Positions 56,467 through 64,000 of a DNA stretch of 64,000 nt are shown one piece after another. Source of the stretch: Pantoea coffeiphila (GTDB taxonomy: Bacteria > Pseudomonadota > Gammaproteobacteria > Enterobacterales > Enterobacteriaceae); NCBI RefSeq assembly GCF_016909495.1, contig NZ_JAFBFW010000002.1:558001-622000 (forward strand). Direction: 5' to 3'. The notes under the pieces were generated by a model. That model did not search any database and had not been told where the DNA came from. It worked only from the letters and a program-made list of their open reading frames with translations. Position 1 is the first letter of the stretch. The number at the start of each line of letters is the position of its first letter. The translations under genes and the position numbers were made by a program.

Positions 56467-56575
56467 TTGGTTCAAAACAGCCCTTTGTTGGTTCAGTGTT
56501 GGTTCAGAGAAGAAGAAAAAAACCTTATAAATCAATAAACCTTTATCACTGAACCAACTGAACCAACTGAACCAA
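56467..56575. other. Origin-like iteron block beside the primase gene
   Basis: TTGGTTC at 56467, 56488 and 56499; a 45-base AT-rich core; GAACCAA at 56551, 56560 and 56569 (9-bp period). Read on the minus strand this is the same layout as in the 1251-bp array: three 9-bp-spaced words, AT-rich core, then wider-spaced words in inverse orientation. P4-type primases bind iterons at their origin, so this is the likely ori of the element. Confidence 0.78.
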
Positions 56576-56605
56576 CACCTAAACTACGTATGTATAAAAA
56601 ATCCC

Positions 56606-59386
56606 TTACTCTGGCTGGCTGTCTTCAGGGAGGAAATTCAGCACATATACCCGGATTTGCCGCCCTTCAATGCGCGGTGACTTCCGCTGGTAGCCCCGGT
56701 CGCTGGTGGGCGGCATCAGCATCCCGGCCTGTTTCAGCGCCTCAGCGAACTGTTTGGCGTTGAAGCCCTTCGCTATCTCCTGCTCAAACGTTGACGGGAA
56801 GGTATAGAAAATCATCGGGTCAGCATCGTGAGCGCCTTTCGCACGGTAACCAGCCTGGTCACGGATGGGCATCCCTGCCGGGTCATACGGAAACGGCGCA
56901 TAGCGACTGAGGCCGTGGGCATTCAGAAACGCCTCGCACTGCTCGATAATCTGCTGATGCTCCTTGTTCCCGGTACCAAACTCCCGCACCCATGCGTTAA
57001 AGCTGTGCTGTACGGCATCGCGACACGTCTGCTCGTCCCAGCCGGTGATTACCCGGCCCAGCATCAGGGCCGCCTCGATAATGGCGAACCTGGCTGCCAC
57101 TCGGTGTACCTGCTCACCATAATCTGCCGGAATCAGTGAACGCCAGCGGCTCTCTGCGTCCCTGACGGCCTCAACGGCCTGTTGCTGGTGGTCTGCCAGC
57201 CATTTCACCCAGGCGCGCCCGGCGGCTCCGTGATGGCCCTGATACGCATCCTTCAGCGCGTCGGCGTGCTGTTTGCCGTTCTGGTGTTCGTGGAACCTGA
57301 CGGCTTTACTTAGTGGGATATTAAGCAGGCGCACCAGTTGCCCGGCCTTCACCTTCTGGCCGGTGGTGGATATGAACGTCTCCAGATCCATTTCGCCGGT
57401 ACTGATAGCCACGGTGCGCCAGCGTTTCAGGTCGCGGTTACCGCCTTCCTTCGCCCCCTGCAGTTTGCCCACGCCGTTAAACAGGGCATAAGCCGACTGC
57501 GCCACGCTGCGGGCGTCAGCCCCCTGGCCCACTTCATCCAGCGGCATCAGCGCGTCATTGTGCGCGGCAGCCTCGTTTGCCAGCCCCAGCGCGGTGCCGT
57601 ACCAGGTCAGGCGCAGCTGGTCGGGATTGCCGTACAGGCTGCTGGCAACGTTGGCCGTGGTGGTCTTACCGGCGCTCGACTGCTCGTAAAAATGGATGCC
57701 GAACCCGTCAGCGCCCGTCAGCCCGATAAGCGGGGCCGCCAGCGCCGCACCGATCCCGGTCATCATCGAGTAGTTGCCGCCCACCAGCCGGGCAACGCTG
57801 GTGCGCCAGCTGTCAGCCGTGCCCCTGCAGGTGTAGCCCGCCGCCGCCGAGCTGCGACCGTTAAAAAGCACCGGCATATCCGAGGAGCCAATGATCTCGC
57901 CGTCGGGCATGATGTATGCGCCGCACTGCCAGCCTGTGGCCTGTGCCACGCGCCATATCTCACGCGGGCCGCTGCGCTGTAGCCAGTCTGCCAGGGTGGC
58001 GCGCATCGCGGGTTTGGTTGTTATGTTGACGCCGCCGGCTTTAAGCACGCGCCAGCCCTCACGCTCCCCTATGTCGGCCAGCGGCAGCGCCTGTACGGTC
58101 GTTGTCGTTGCGCCTGCAGGCTTCCAGCGCAGGATCAGGAACTGGTCTTTGTCGTCACGACCAATACCGATCACCTCCAGAGGGGAGCACAGCCAGGCCT
58201 CGTTAGTGATGATTTCACCGCTGTCTTTATCTACCTTAGCGGTGATCCAGAAAACGCCATCCCGGCGGCTCTCAACCCGCGCTTTGAGCAGCTCCTCTTT
58301 GTCAGCGGTGGGTTTGCCACCCTCAGTGGCTTTGAGCTGGGCTTTCATCGCTTCATCCTGTGGCTGGTACTGATTTTCATTAAACGCCGCTGTGGCCGCT
58401 TCCAGCCCGTTCTGCTGGCGGTAGTCGTCCCAGTCGGCCTTGTACTCTACCGGCGGCAGTGATACCCACCCACCAGCGATACGTGCGGCCATCTCGGCAC
58501 GCAGGCAGCCGGTGTTGACATTCGGTTTGCCGTGTTCGTCCAGCGCCCCCGGATAATGCCAGTCGTTATCTGCGGCAATCGTGATCCGCGCGGTTGGGTG
58601 GAGGCGGCGCATCACTTCTGCGACCGGAACCTGGTTACCAGCATCAATGGCCGCAACCGTCAGCGCGTCAGGACGCATCAGGTTGAGCGTCAACGCCGTA
58701 GCCATGCCTTCTGCAATAATCACGTCCTGCGGCTGCTCAGGTGCGTTCACGGCGTTATATGAGCCGCATTTAACCGAGCCGGTCAGCACCATCTTGACGC
58801 CGCTGCGGGTAATGGTCTGCGCACCGGTGACCGCACCTGTTTCATCAGTCAGGCTAATCAGCATCCGGCCATCAGGCAGGCACTGGTGGTAAGCCCCCGG
58901 CAGCCCTTTGGCAGTGAGGTACTCACTTACGCCTGGTCGTGCACGTTTCAGTAATGTCTGATACTCACGCTCAAACGTTTCACGGCGTTCTGCTTCGCTG
59001 GCCGCGTCCTGCAGTTGCCGATCCTGCTCGCGCTGCTGGCGCTCTGCGTCAATCTGCGCACGCCGGCGGACGCTGGCTGCCGGGTCTGTATCTGCTGCCC
59101 GGTAATCAATACCCAGCGCATCAGCGACGATCTGTGCTGCGCTGGTGGTATCGCAGCGATTCACCTTCGCCACCAGGTCGAGACCATCCCCGGCCCCGCA
59201 CTGGTTGCAGAAGTGGGAGCCGCGGCCTCCGTCGTCGAAGCGGAACCGGTCACTGCCGCCGCAGGCGGGGCAGCTGGCGTGCTGGCGCGGTGATTTTGGG
59301 ACGGTGATGCCCACCAGCCCGAGCACGTAAGGCCAGCGCCCGGCGGCGGTGTTTGCTACTTCCCTGATTAAGTCGATGTTTCGCAT
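56606..59386 (-). CDS. P4-type primase-helicase (zinc finger, TOPRIM, DUF927)
   Basis: 926 residues. Zinc finger CPACGGSDRFRFDD ... HFCNQCG (about 38-65); TOPRIM primase domain (about 220-310: IIAEGMATALTL, ITIAADNDWH); DUF927 helicase region (about 370-800) with Walker A SSAGKTTTANV and Walker B LMPLDEVGQG. This starts and unwinds replication of P4-like satellites and related prophages at an iteron origin. The ATG at 59386 is 3 bases after GGGGAG. It follows a 203-residue phage gene and precedes the iteron block. Confidence 0.92.
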   Translation of the reverse strand: MRNIDLIREVANTAAGRWPYVLGLVGITVPKSPRQHASCPACGGSDRFRFDDGGRGSHFCNQCGAGDGLDLVAKVNRCDTTSAAQIVADALGIDYRAADTDPAASVRRRAQIDAERQQREQDRQLQDAASEAERRETFEREYQTLLKRARPGVSEYLTAKGLPGAYHQCLPDGRMLISLTDETGAVTGAQTITRSGVKMVLTGSVKCGSYNAVNAPEQPQDVIIAEGMATALTLNLMRPDALTVAAIDAGNQVPVAEVMRRLHPTARITIAADNDWHYPGALDEHGKPNVNTGCLRAEMAARIAGGWVSLPPVEYKADWDDYRQQNGLEAATAAFNENQYQPQDEAMKAQLKATEGGKPTADKEELLKARVESRRDGVFWITAKVDKDSGEIITNEAWLCSPLEVIGIGRDDKDQFLILRWKPAGATTTTVQALPLADIGEREGWRVLKAGGVNITTKPAMRATLADWLQRSGPREIWRVAQATGWQCGAYIMPDGEIIGSSDMPVLFNGRSSAAAGYTCRGTADSWRTSVARLVGGNYSMMTGIGAALAAPLIGLTGADGFGIHFYEQSSAGKTTTANVASSLYGNPDQLRLTWYGTALGLANEAAAHNDALMPLDEVGQGADARSVAQSAYALFNGVGKLQGAKEGGNRDLKRWRTVAISTGEMDLETFISTTGQKVKAGQLVRLLNIPLSKAVRFHEHQNGKQHADALKDAYQGHHGAAGRAWVKWLADHQQQAVEAVRDAESRWRSLIPADYGEQVHRVAARFAIIEAALMLGRVITGWDEQTCRDAVQHSFNAWVREFGTGNKEHQQIIEQCEAFLNAHGLSRYAPFPYDPAGMPIRDQAGYRAKGAHDADPMIFYTFPSTFEQEIAKGFNAKQFAEALKQAGMLMPPTSDRGYQRKSPRIEGRQIRVYVLNFLPEDSQPE

Positions 59387-59395
59387 ATGCTCCCC

Positions 59396-60007
59396 TCAGT
59401 GCGCCGTTGGCGTTGCTGGCATACCTTCGGTTTGCAGCAGTTCAATAAACCCGTCATGCAGGATGTAAAGCCCTTCACGCCCGGCAGCAGACAGCGTTAG
59501 CCCGCCATGAGGTGACGGCTCAACCATCGACTGATACATAACCACCACCTTCAGCAGTGGCTCGTCGTGGGTGAACTCTTCAAAAATCACCTGCTCAGCA
59601 TGATTAGCCAGAGCGAACCGTTCCGCCGCAGGGTAGATGCTGATAGCACCTTGTGGGCCAACATACATAGCAGCTTTAACCGTCCTGCCGTCGCCCTGTG
59701 GAACATCTGACAGTCCGTGTTCCTTCATCTGCTCAACGATGAACACACCGGCCACAATCCAGCGCCAGACAATCACGCGCTGTTCAACGGTAGGAATGAA
59801 CCAGCCCATTTCCTCAGCGAGGGACAGCTCGGCTATGATGCCAAACCCGTCAGAGACAGGAGCATCAAACTGCCCCTTGTCGAGCTGGCGAACCACCGCA
59901 GCATAACCGATCACACGATTGCCCATCAGCACACCATCCGGCACGGCCTCGGCAGTGATACGGCTCAGGGTTGAGGTATTGCGTGGGAAATGCAGGATAT
60001 TCTTCAC
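59396..60007 (-). CDS. Phage protein of unknown function
   Basis: 203 residues with a GTG start (60007) that overlaps the upstream stop in GTGA form, after AAAGGA. Soluble; GAAE-type motifs absent; segments include GWFIPTVEQRVIVWRWIVAG and LSAAGREGLYILHDGFIELL, the latter like a helix-turn-helix. Translationally coupled to the primase gene 9 bases on. Not recognised. Confidence 0.7.
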   Translation of the reverse strand: MKNILHFPRNTSTLSRITAEAVPDGVLMGNRVIGYAAVVRQLDKGQFDAPVSDGFGIIAELSLAEEMGWFIPTVEQRVIVWRWIVAGVFIVEQMKEHGLSDVPQGDGRTVKAAMYVGPQGAISIYPAAERFALANHAEQVIFEEFTHDEPLLKVVVMYQSMVEPSPHGGLTLSAAGREGLYILHDGFIELLQTEGMPATPTAH

Positions 60008-60294
60008 AGTCCTTTACCCCGCTTAATCGCTTCCTGGATGGCGCAACACTGCTCAATTCGAAGAATGCTCCAGATACCCTCAACCCAGAGATAGACCTCC
60101 TGCTGCTCTGACGGATTTTCGAGAGCAGGCACCACCTCATTTAGCAGATGCTGGACACCAGCCCGGATACGCATCAGGCGATCGCGCGAAACGTTCTCCG
60201 GAGTGTTGGGTAAAATCATTTCCGGACGGCTTAGCACTCGGGCTACACGCTCACGGTCGGCTTTGTGCTGGTCGATGTCAGTGTGAGTTTTCAT
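60004..60294 (-). CDS. Small phage protein
   Basis: 96 residues, helical (QHKADRERVARVLSRPEMIL, RIRAGVQHLLNEVVPALENP). Start overlaps the preceding gene by ATGA; end overlaps the next by GTGA. One of a chain of coupled early genes feeding the primase. Not recognised. Confidence 0.68.
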   Translation of the reverse strand: MKTHTDIDQHKADRERVARVLSRPEMILPNTPENVSRDRLMRIRAGVQHLLNEVVPALENPSEQQEVYLWVEGIWSILRIEQCCAIQEAIKRGKGL

Positions 60295-60488
60295 TGTGCG
60301 TTCTCCCGCTGATGTTGTTCCTCAAGCAGCCAGGCCGTTACTGATTCCATCAGCTTGCTGGCCATCGTAAGGGCTGTTTCAATATCGGGATAATCCATGT
60401 CGATGATTGCTTTGCGCAGCATGAACAACGTGACGTTGGCATGGTCAGCGCGAAGGGCTGCCTGCTGCAGGGTGATTTCATGAGCCAT
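60291..60488 (-). CDS. Small phage protein
   Basis: 65 residues from the ATG at 60488, which follows AAAGGAGATCAGC, a near-ideal ribosome site. Helical (LQQAALRADHANVTLFMLRK). Overlaps both neighbours. Not recognised. Confidence 0.68.
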   Translation of the reverse strand: MAHEITLQQAALRADHANVTLFMLRKAIIDMDYPDIETALTMASKLMESVTAWLLEEQHQRENAQ

Positions 60489-60786
60489 GCTGATCTCCTT
60501 TAGGCATCTCACTGGCAGCAAAGCGGGCGTTTTCAGCGTTATCACTGAGCGCGCGCACCACTTCGGCCAGCGGCATCAGCATTGCGCCGATGCTGTACAT
60601 GTCCTCTTTAGCCTGTTCAGGGCTGTAATCTTCGTTTTCCGCAGACCAGAACATCAGGGAGCCAATAGCAGATACGCCGATTAGAATGTTGGTAGCTGCG
60701 TTATTGGCAGTATTCGTTATTTCATACAGCCGGTGCGGATCTTCATCTTGGAAGCCAGCGCATCTCAGGTCGTTGTAAATGGTCAT
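60478..60786 (-). CDS. Small phage protein
   Basis: 102 residues, one weakly hydrophobic stretch (NILIGVSAIGSLMFW) and an acidic helix (EDYSPEQAKEDMYSIGAMLM). Start overlaps the upstream reading frame (ATGA), end overlaps the next gene by 11 bases. Unknown function. Confidence 0.68.
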   Translation of the reverse strand: MTIYNDLRCAGFQDEDPHRLYEITNTANNAATNILIGVSAIGSLMFWSAENEDYSPEQAKEDMYSIGAMLMPLAEVVRALSDNAENARFAASEMPKGDQHGS

Positions 60787-60960
60787 TGACGATCCTCCAG
60801 CACGCGGGTGGCAACATCTTCTGCAATGCCAATCAGCTCTGTCTGGGCGTCTTTCTCATGTCGGCTGGATGTCAGAAACAGCGCGGCATTAAGGATGGCT
60901 TTGATTTTCTCCAGAGCATCAACGGCGTTCATTTCGCGTTGCGTTACGGGACGTGTCATT
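60783..60960 (-). pseudogene. Small phage gene with a one-base frameshift
   Basis: ATG 60960 sits 7 bases after GGAGG and overlaps the stop of the Icd-like gene. The frame gives MTRPVTQREMNAVDALEKIK and then stops at codon 24, because an A4 run (TCAAAAG near 60902) holds one base too many. With three A the frame continues as AILNAALFLTSSRHEKDAQT through IAEDVATRVLEDRQ and ends exactly at the overlap with the next gene. So the gene is either recently broken, read by slippage at the A-run, or a sequencing error. Confidence 0.65.
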
Positions 60961-61171
60961 TGCTAGCCTCCATTGCAGGCAAGCGGACGGCCAGTGACAG
61001 GATGAACAACGGGGCCAGCGCGCGACGCGCCTCCTGCTCCGTGGCTGCCTCGATGGATACGCGGCACGGCCGAGCAGCGGCGTCAGCGCGTGAGAGCGCC
61101 AGAAAGCGGTACTGGTATTTTTTCGGGGTGAGTGAATCCCGCCCGGAAATGGGTGTGGTATGATCGGACAT
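60956..61171 (-). CDS. Icd-like host cell division inhibitor family protein
   Basis: 71 residues. KKYQYRFLALSRADAAARPC and EAATEQEARRALAPLFILSL, then AVRLPAMEA, fit the 'host cell division inhibitor Icd-like' family found on P4-like elements and prophages. ATG 61171 follows GAGG by 5 bases; a much longer in-frame extension upstream is antisense to the RHH gene and is not used. The family name comes from phage P1; activity here is unproven. Confidence 0.75.
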   Translation of the reverse strand: MSDHTTPISGRDSLTPKKYQYRFLALSRADAAARPCRVSIEAATEQEARRALAPLFILSLAVRLPAMEASK

Positions 61172-61382
61172 AGCTACCTCGTTACTTGCGTTAACGGTGG
61201 TGGTGAGAGGCCCGGACGGTGTTAGCGCACTGCCGGGCTTCGCTGTTTTGTGCCTTACCTGTGTTTCACCTGTGGATAAGGTGTGCATTCTATTTAATGA
61301 TAGGTGTGCATCCTTGTCAATGCTTTTAAATGCACACTCCTTAATGTAATGTAAGACACCAGCGATCATTACAGGAGGCTCA

Positions 61383-61697
61383 ATGGCTACAGGTAGCGTC
61401 AACAACAAGTCACAGATAAAAAATGTCCGGGTGCCACACGATGTCTTAAGCGACATGGAGTGTGTAAAGCAGAGCGGGGAGTCAACGGCAGGCTTCATCG
61501 TTACCGCAATGCGTAGCGAAATAACCCGCCGCCAGCTTGAAGGCCGTGAGGATACACTGCTGCTATCGTCCCTCGACGCGCTGGCCCGCATTGAGGAGAT
61601 CGGCGCGAAAGCCGGCGAGGATATCCAGCAGCTGGTTAGTGTTGCCCGTACAGAACTACAACGACGCGCACCAAAGTCAGACGCTGCTGAAGACTGA
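61383..61697 (+). CDS. Ribbon-helix-helix-like regulator (YlcI/YnfO-like)
   Basis: 104 residues. KSQIKNVRVPHDVLSDMECV and ESTAGFIVTAMRSEITRRQL resemble a ribbon-helix-helix DNA-binding domain, followed by a helical C terminus. The only plus-strand gene of this segment, divergent from the Icd-like gene, so it likely controls the divergent promoters between 61172 and 61382. ACAGGAGGCTCA gives a good ribosome site. Confidence 0.7.
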   Translation: MATGSVNNKSQIKNVRVPHDVLSDMECVKQSGESTAGFIVTAMRSEITRRQLEGREDTLLLSSLDALARIEEIGAKAGEDIQQLVSVARTELQRRAPKSDAAED

Positions 61698-62052
61698 TCC
61701 ACCTGCTGAGCAACGAGGGCTGCGCCAGGCGCGCCGCCCGCTTCATCGCCCTGCACTATCCCAGAGCGCATACTGGTCTCAAAACTCCTGCCTCTATCGT
61801 TACAACTGATAGAAAATTGCCCTGATATATCTATATTTGTTGCTATTTCCGTGAATATCGCACCCTGATTGCGGGGGATATTGACAGCTTTTGACAGCCA
61901 TGCTGATAAACGCGCCGCCAGGCGAGCGTCAGGTTTTGACAGGTTCTCAAAGTGAGGTTTTGTAAGGTTGTGGCTGAGTTTAGCTAAGCCGAAAAACTTA
62001 ACAGAACTTAACAGGACAGCCAGCGGAAAGCTCTCCATCTGGACGGAAATCA
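61698..62052. other. Intergenic region with short repeats
   Basis: About 355 bases with no gene. TTTTGACAG occurs at about 61888 and 61935 with a variant TTTTGTAAGG soon after, and AACTTAACAG is repeated directly before 62010. They could be regulator sites of the phage control region. Confidence 0.5.
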
Positions 62053-62604
62053 TCAATGAAACTCCGGCAGCTGCGGCTGATGTTTAAGCCACAGCGCGGC
62101 CTCTTCAGCAGCGAGGCTGTCCTTTTCGCTTTTGCATGCCTGCAGGTCTTTCCCGCGTTTGCTGGCCTTCCGGTCATAGGATGCTTTGCGCTTGCTGTGG
62201 TCATTCAGGAACGCGAAGGGCACGCCATACGCACCTGTTTTGCGGATAGACGGGATCACATCACGGAATACCCAATTGGTGAACCGGTGGGCAAATGTGC
62301 CGGGCGTGCTGGCCTTCCTGCTGCGGGCGATCAGTTTGTAGAAACCAGACTCCGCAACGACACCGTGACGCGGGTTACCCCGATTACCGTAGGTTAAAGC
62401 TACAGTATTCTTTTCGTCGTCATCCAAAGACTTCAAAGCATCGCGTGAGTTGACGATATCCAGCGCCTCGCAAATATCTTTAGCAACGAACCACGGCACG
62501 CCATATACATTCACAATGCGAACGGTCTTACCTTCAAACTTAATTACCGAAATATCGCTGCTATTAGCGGTGAACGTCGCTTTACTGCCGGTGGATTTAG
62601 TCAT
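62053..62604 (-). CDS. BRO-N domain antirepressor-like protein
   Basis: 183 residues. BRO-N domain (about 17-110): VRIVNVYGVPWFVAKDICEA, NTVALTYGNRGNPRHGVVAE, FAHRFTNWVFRDVIPSIRKT. The C terminus is basic and helical (SKRKASYDRKASKRGKDLQA). Start at 62604 after GGGGGTTAGCC; overlaps the AntA/B-like gene by 8 bases. Such proteins act as antirepressors or DNA-binding regulators in phages. Confidence 0.85.
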   Translation of the reverse strand: MTKSTGSKATFTANSSDISVIKFEGKTVRIVNVYGVPWFVAKDICEALDIVNSRDALKSLDDDEKNTVALTYGNRGNPRHGVVAESGFYKLIARSRKASTPGTFAHRFTNWVFRDVIPSIRKTGAYGVPFAFLNDHSKRKASYDRKASKRGKDLQACKSEKDSLAAEEAALWLKHQPQLPEFH

Positions 62605-63427
62605 GGCTAACCCCCAGTCGCTTAGCCAGCCAGCGCTGTGACAGGCGCACCAGTTCCGGCTTACGCTGCTCATACGGCAGGCCCATATCGATCAGCGTGA
62701 TGTTGGTGCTTTCCAGGTAGGTGAGGTGCTCCAGCTGTTCGGCATTCATGCCGTCACGCGGTTCACCGGCTACCCCGTTCACCTGCGCCCACTGCTTCGC
62801 CGTCAGGCCAGCCAGGACGATGCGGGCGATCATGTTGCTCTCGTTGGAGTAGTGGCGGGGCAATGTCTGCTTACCCTGTTCAGCGCGGGCAGCCTCCAGT
62901 GCGGCGCACATCGGCGTGAACATGTTGGCGGCACTAATACGCGCTTTGAGCTGGCGGCGGTATTTGGCTGCTATCGCTGGCGCACTGAGCTGTAACGCCT
63001 CCTCGCACTGGATGAAGTACCGGCGCACGGCACGGCCCTGATCGTTGCGCTCGAGCATTGCGATTTCTTTAGCCGTGCTGATTGTCAGCAGGTAATCTTT
63101 GCCGGGTCGTCCTGCGGCAACCGGGCTGGAAGCCTTGCTATCCGGGCTTTTCCCCAATTTTGGGGAAATCAATTTATGGACGACGTAATCGCTCCCGATA
63201 CCAAAGCCATAATCAGTGATGCGGTCGGTGATCCAGGAAGAGAAGTCTTTCCCGACGCCCAGCGCTTTATGCAGTGCCTTAGCGCTCACAATACTGGTTT
63301 CGCGCCCGCCAATCTGACCAGAAGTAACCGGGACAATAGCGGCAAAGTCATTGCCGTTAATATCGGCCATGCTGTTTTCAGAGTGAGTGAGGCCCTGCCC
63401 GGTGATGGGCATATTTTCAGTTTTCAT
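62597..63427 (-). CDS. AntA/AntB-type antirepressor
   Basis: 276 residues. AntA/B domain (about 40-135): VSAKALHKALGVGKDFSSWI, GSDYVVHKLISPK, GKDYLLTISTAKEIAMLERN, GRAVRRYFIQCEEALQ. The C-terminal third (AAKYRRQLKARISAANMFTP onwards) is helical and may bind the repressor. Coupled to the BRO-N gene. Two antirepressors in tandem imply a layered lysis-lysogeny control. Confidence 0.86.
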   Translation of the reverse strand: MKTENMPITGQGLTHSENSMADINGNDFAAIVPVTSGQIGGRETSIVSAKALHKALGVGKDFSSWITDRITDYGFGIGSDYVVHKLISPKLGKSPDSKASSPVAAGRPGKDYLLTISTAKEIAMLERNDQGRAVRRYFIQCEEALQLSAPAIAAKYRRQLKARISAANMFTPMCAALEAARAEQGKQTLPRHYSNESNMIARIVLAGLTAKQWAQVNGVAGEPRDGMNAEQLEHLTYLESTNITLIDMGLPYEQRKPELVRLSQRWLAKRLGVSHD

Positions 63428-63441
63428 TTTTCAGGCTCCGA

Positions 63442-63861
63442 TTAAGCGGGGGTGAATGCGTCCGGATATAAGGTCAGGATGTCGTTAACTTCCAGCTGCG
63501 ACAGGCCGATATAGCCACCAGCTGAGGCATTACGGTTAACGAGCTGGATCACGCGCATTACGTCAGCACGGCAAGTAATGCGGTACCGGAAGTGGCTGCC
63601 GATCCCGTCGCCGTTCGGCTCGTCGATACGCTCCAGGCGAATATCGAGCTGACGTTCTAACTCTGTCGCATAATTGCGGGCGCTGGACAGTCGGCAGTAC
63701 CGCAGAATCTCGTTTTCCGTGAAGCCATTCACGCCGGTGCGCATCATGTAGCAGCGTGCGCGGTGCTTTTTCGGGGCTGGTTTGTTGGTGCTGGTGGGGG
63801 TATTATCGAAGGCGCTGACCTGTTCGATAATGCCCGCCTCTGTGCGGGTTTTCTTTTGCAT
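63442..63861 (-). CDS. Phage regulatory-region protein
   Basis: 139 residues, basic N terminus with disordered Thr/Pro part, then a helix-turn-helix-like centre (VNGFTENEILRYCRLSSARN). The start overlaps the stop of the AlpA-like gene by one base (TAATG). It is probably a DNA-binding regulator. Family not recognised with confidence. Confidence 0.65.
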   Translation of the reverse strand: MQKKTRTEAGIIEQVSAFDNTPTSTNKPAPKKHRARCYMMRTGVNGFTENEILRYCRLSSARNYATELERQLDIRLERIDEPNGDGIGSHFRYRITCRADVMRVIQLVNRNASAGGYIGLSQLEVNDILTLYPDAFTPA

Positions 63862-64000
63862 TATGCAGCCTCCCCGCGCGACTCAGCGATGCGCTGATTT
63901 ACCCATTCATCAACTTCACTTTCGATAAATGCGATAGCGCGCGTGCCTATTTTCACTGCAGATGGGAAGCGTTTCTGGCTCATGAGCCGGTAGATCCACG
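63861..64000 (-). CDS. AlpA-family regulator, 5' end outside window
   Basis: The last 45 codons are visible: WIYRLMSQKRFPSAVKIG, then IAFIESEVDEWVNQRIAESR. This is the C-terminal part of the AlpA/excisionase MerR-like helix-turn-helix, in which a Trp/Arg-rich stretch precedes the acidic helix. AlpA proteins activate integrase or excision genes of P4-like elements. The integrase is expected beyond the right edge. Confidence 0.8.
   Translation of the reverse strand, partial: WIYRLMSQKRFPSAVKIGTRAIAFIESEVDEWVNQRIAESRGEAA

Noticed and set aside
61172..62056. Long N-terminal extension of the Icd-like gene on the minus strand
   Set aside because: It runs antisense through the RHH gene; the ATG at 61171 has a good ribosome site and fits the family length.

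Overview
The window looks like chromosomal DNA of an enterobacterium. Genes close to Escherichia coli AlsK, AlsE, RpiB, ClcA, DgcP, YoaK and YdcA, plus a Flag-2 flagellar remnant, point to Enterobacterales; the family (Erwiniaceae is one possibility) cannot be fixed from the sequence alone. Positions 1-33,700 are host backbone with many sugar-utilisation loci. From about 33,700 to the right edge the DNA is mostly accessory: a restriction-modification pair, a DUF3800 locus with a structured RNA, a tandem array, a large serine recombinase, and a prophage or satellite that runs off the window.

Backbone. (i) 1-2773: an operon for an acyl-carrier-protein-dependent acyl chain (ketoacyl synthase, ACP, dehydratase, hydrolase). 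(ii) 2891-4469: a YoaK-like mini membrane protein and the diguanylate cyclase DgcP. (iii) 4534-7003: two head-to-head, 5'-truncated flagellar genes (lafU and lfhA type), the stump of a deleted lateral-flagellum locus, arranged as I recall for E. coli K-12. (iv) 7089-11013: a secreted serine hydrolase, a 52-residue membrane protein, and a lone PTS EIIA beside a sugar-porter permease. (v) 11955-21011: the allose system rpiB / alsR-alsBACEK, followed by a PhnP-like hydrolase and a NupG-like transporter. (vi) 21089-22483: clcA. (vii) 22625-31398: a seven-gene operon encoding a fructose-type PTS (separate IIA, IIB, IIC), a GH38 alpha-mannosidase, a PRD regulator, a porin and a ROK sugar kinase, which together suggest uptake and cleavage of an alpha-mannoside. 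(viii) 31777-33673: a DUF1304 protein and a sugar-acid type MFS permease behind a GntR/IdnR-like operator.

Accessory region. A C5-cytosine methyltransferase and HNH nuclease (33771-35841) are followed by a broken DUF2280 gene and by a DUF3800 gene preceded by a hairpin RNA that ends in a terminator. Next are two perfect tandem copies of a 1251-bp unit, each with a small ribbon-helix-helix protein and an origin-like block of TTGGTTC / GAACCAA iterons, then a serine recombinase and an intact DUF2280 gene. A loose group follows: a membrane protein, a YgdI/R lipoprotein and a CACHE-GGDEF diguanylate cyclase. From 48601 to the right end all main genes are on the minus strand: AlpA, antirepressors, Icd-like protein, small coupled phage genes, a P4-type primase-helicase, cargo (YdcA-like, YoaK-like, a PIN pair, a thioredoxin-fold protein) and a tail tape-measure protein.

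The main novelty candidate is that the iteron blocks in the tandem array match, in motif, spacing and layout, the iteron block just downstream of the primase 18 kb away. This suggests a family of origin units that could use, or compete for, the same replication protein. The DUF3800 RNA-protein pair and the PIN pair are the other two candidates for poorly described systems.
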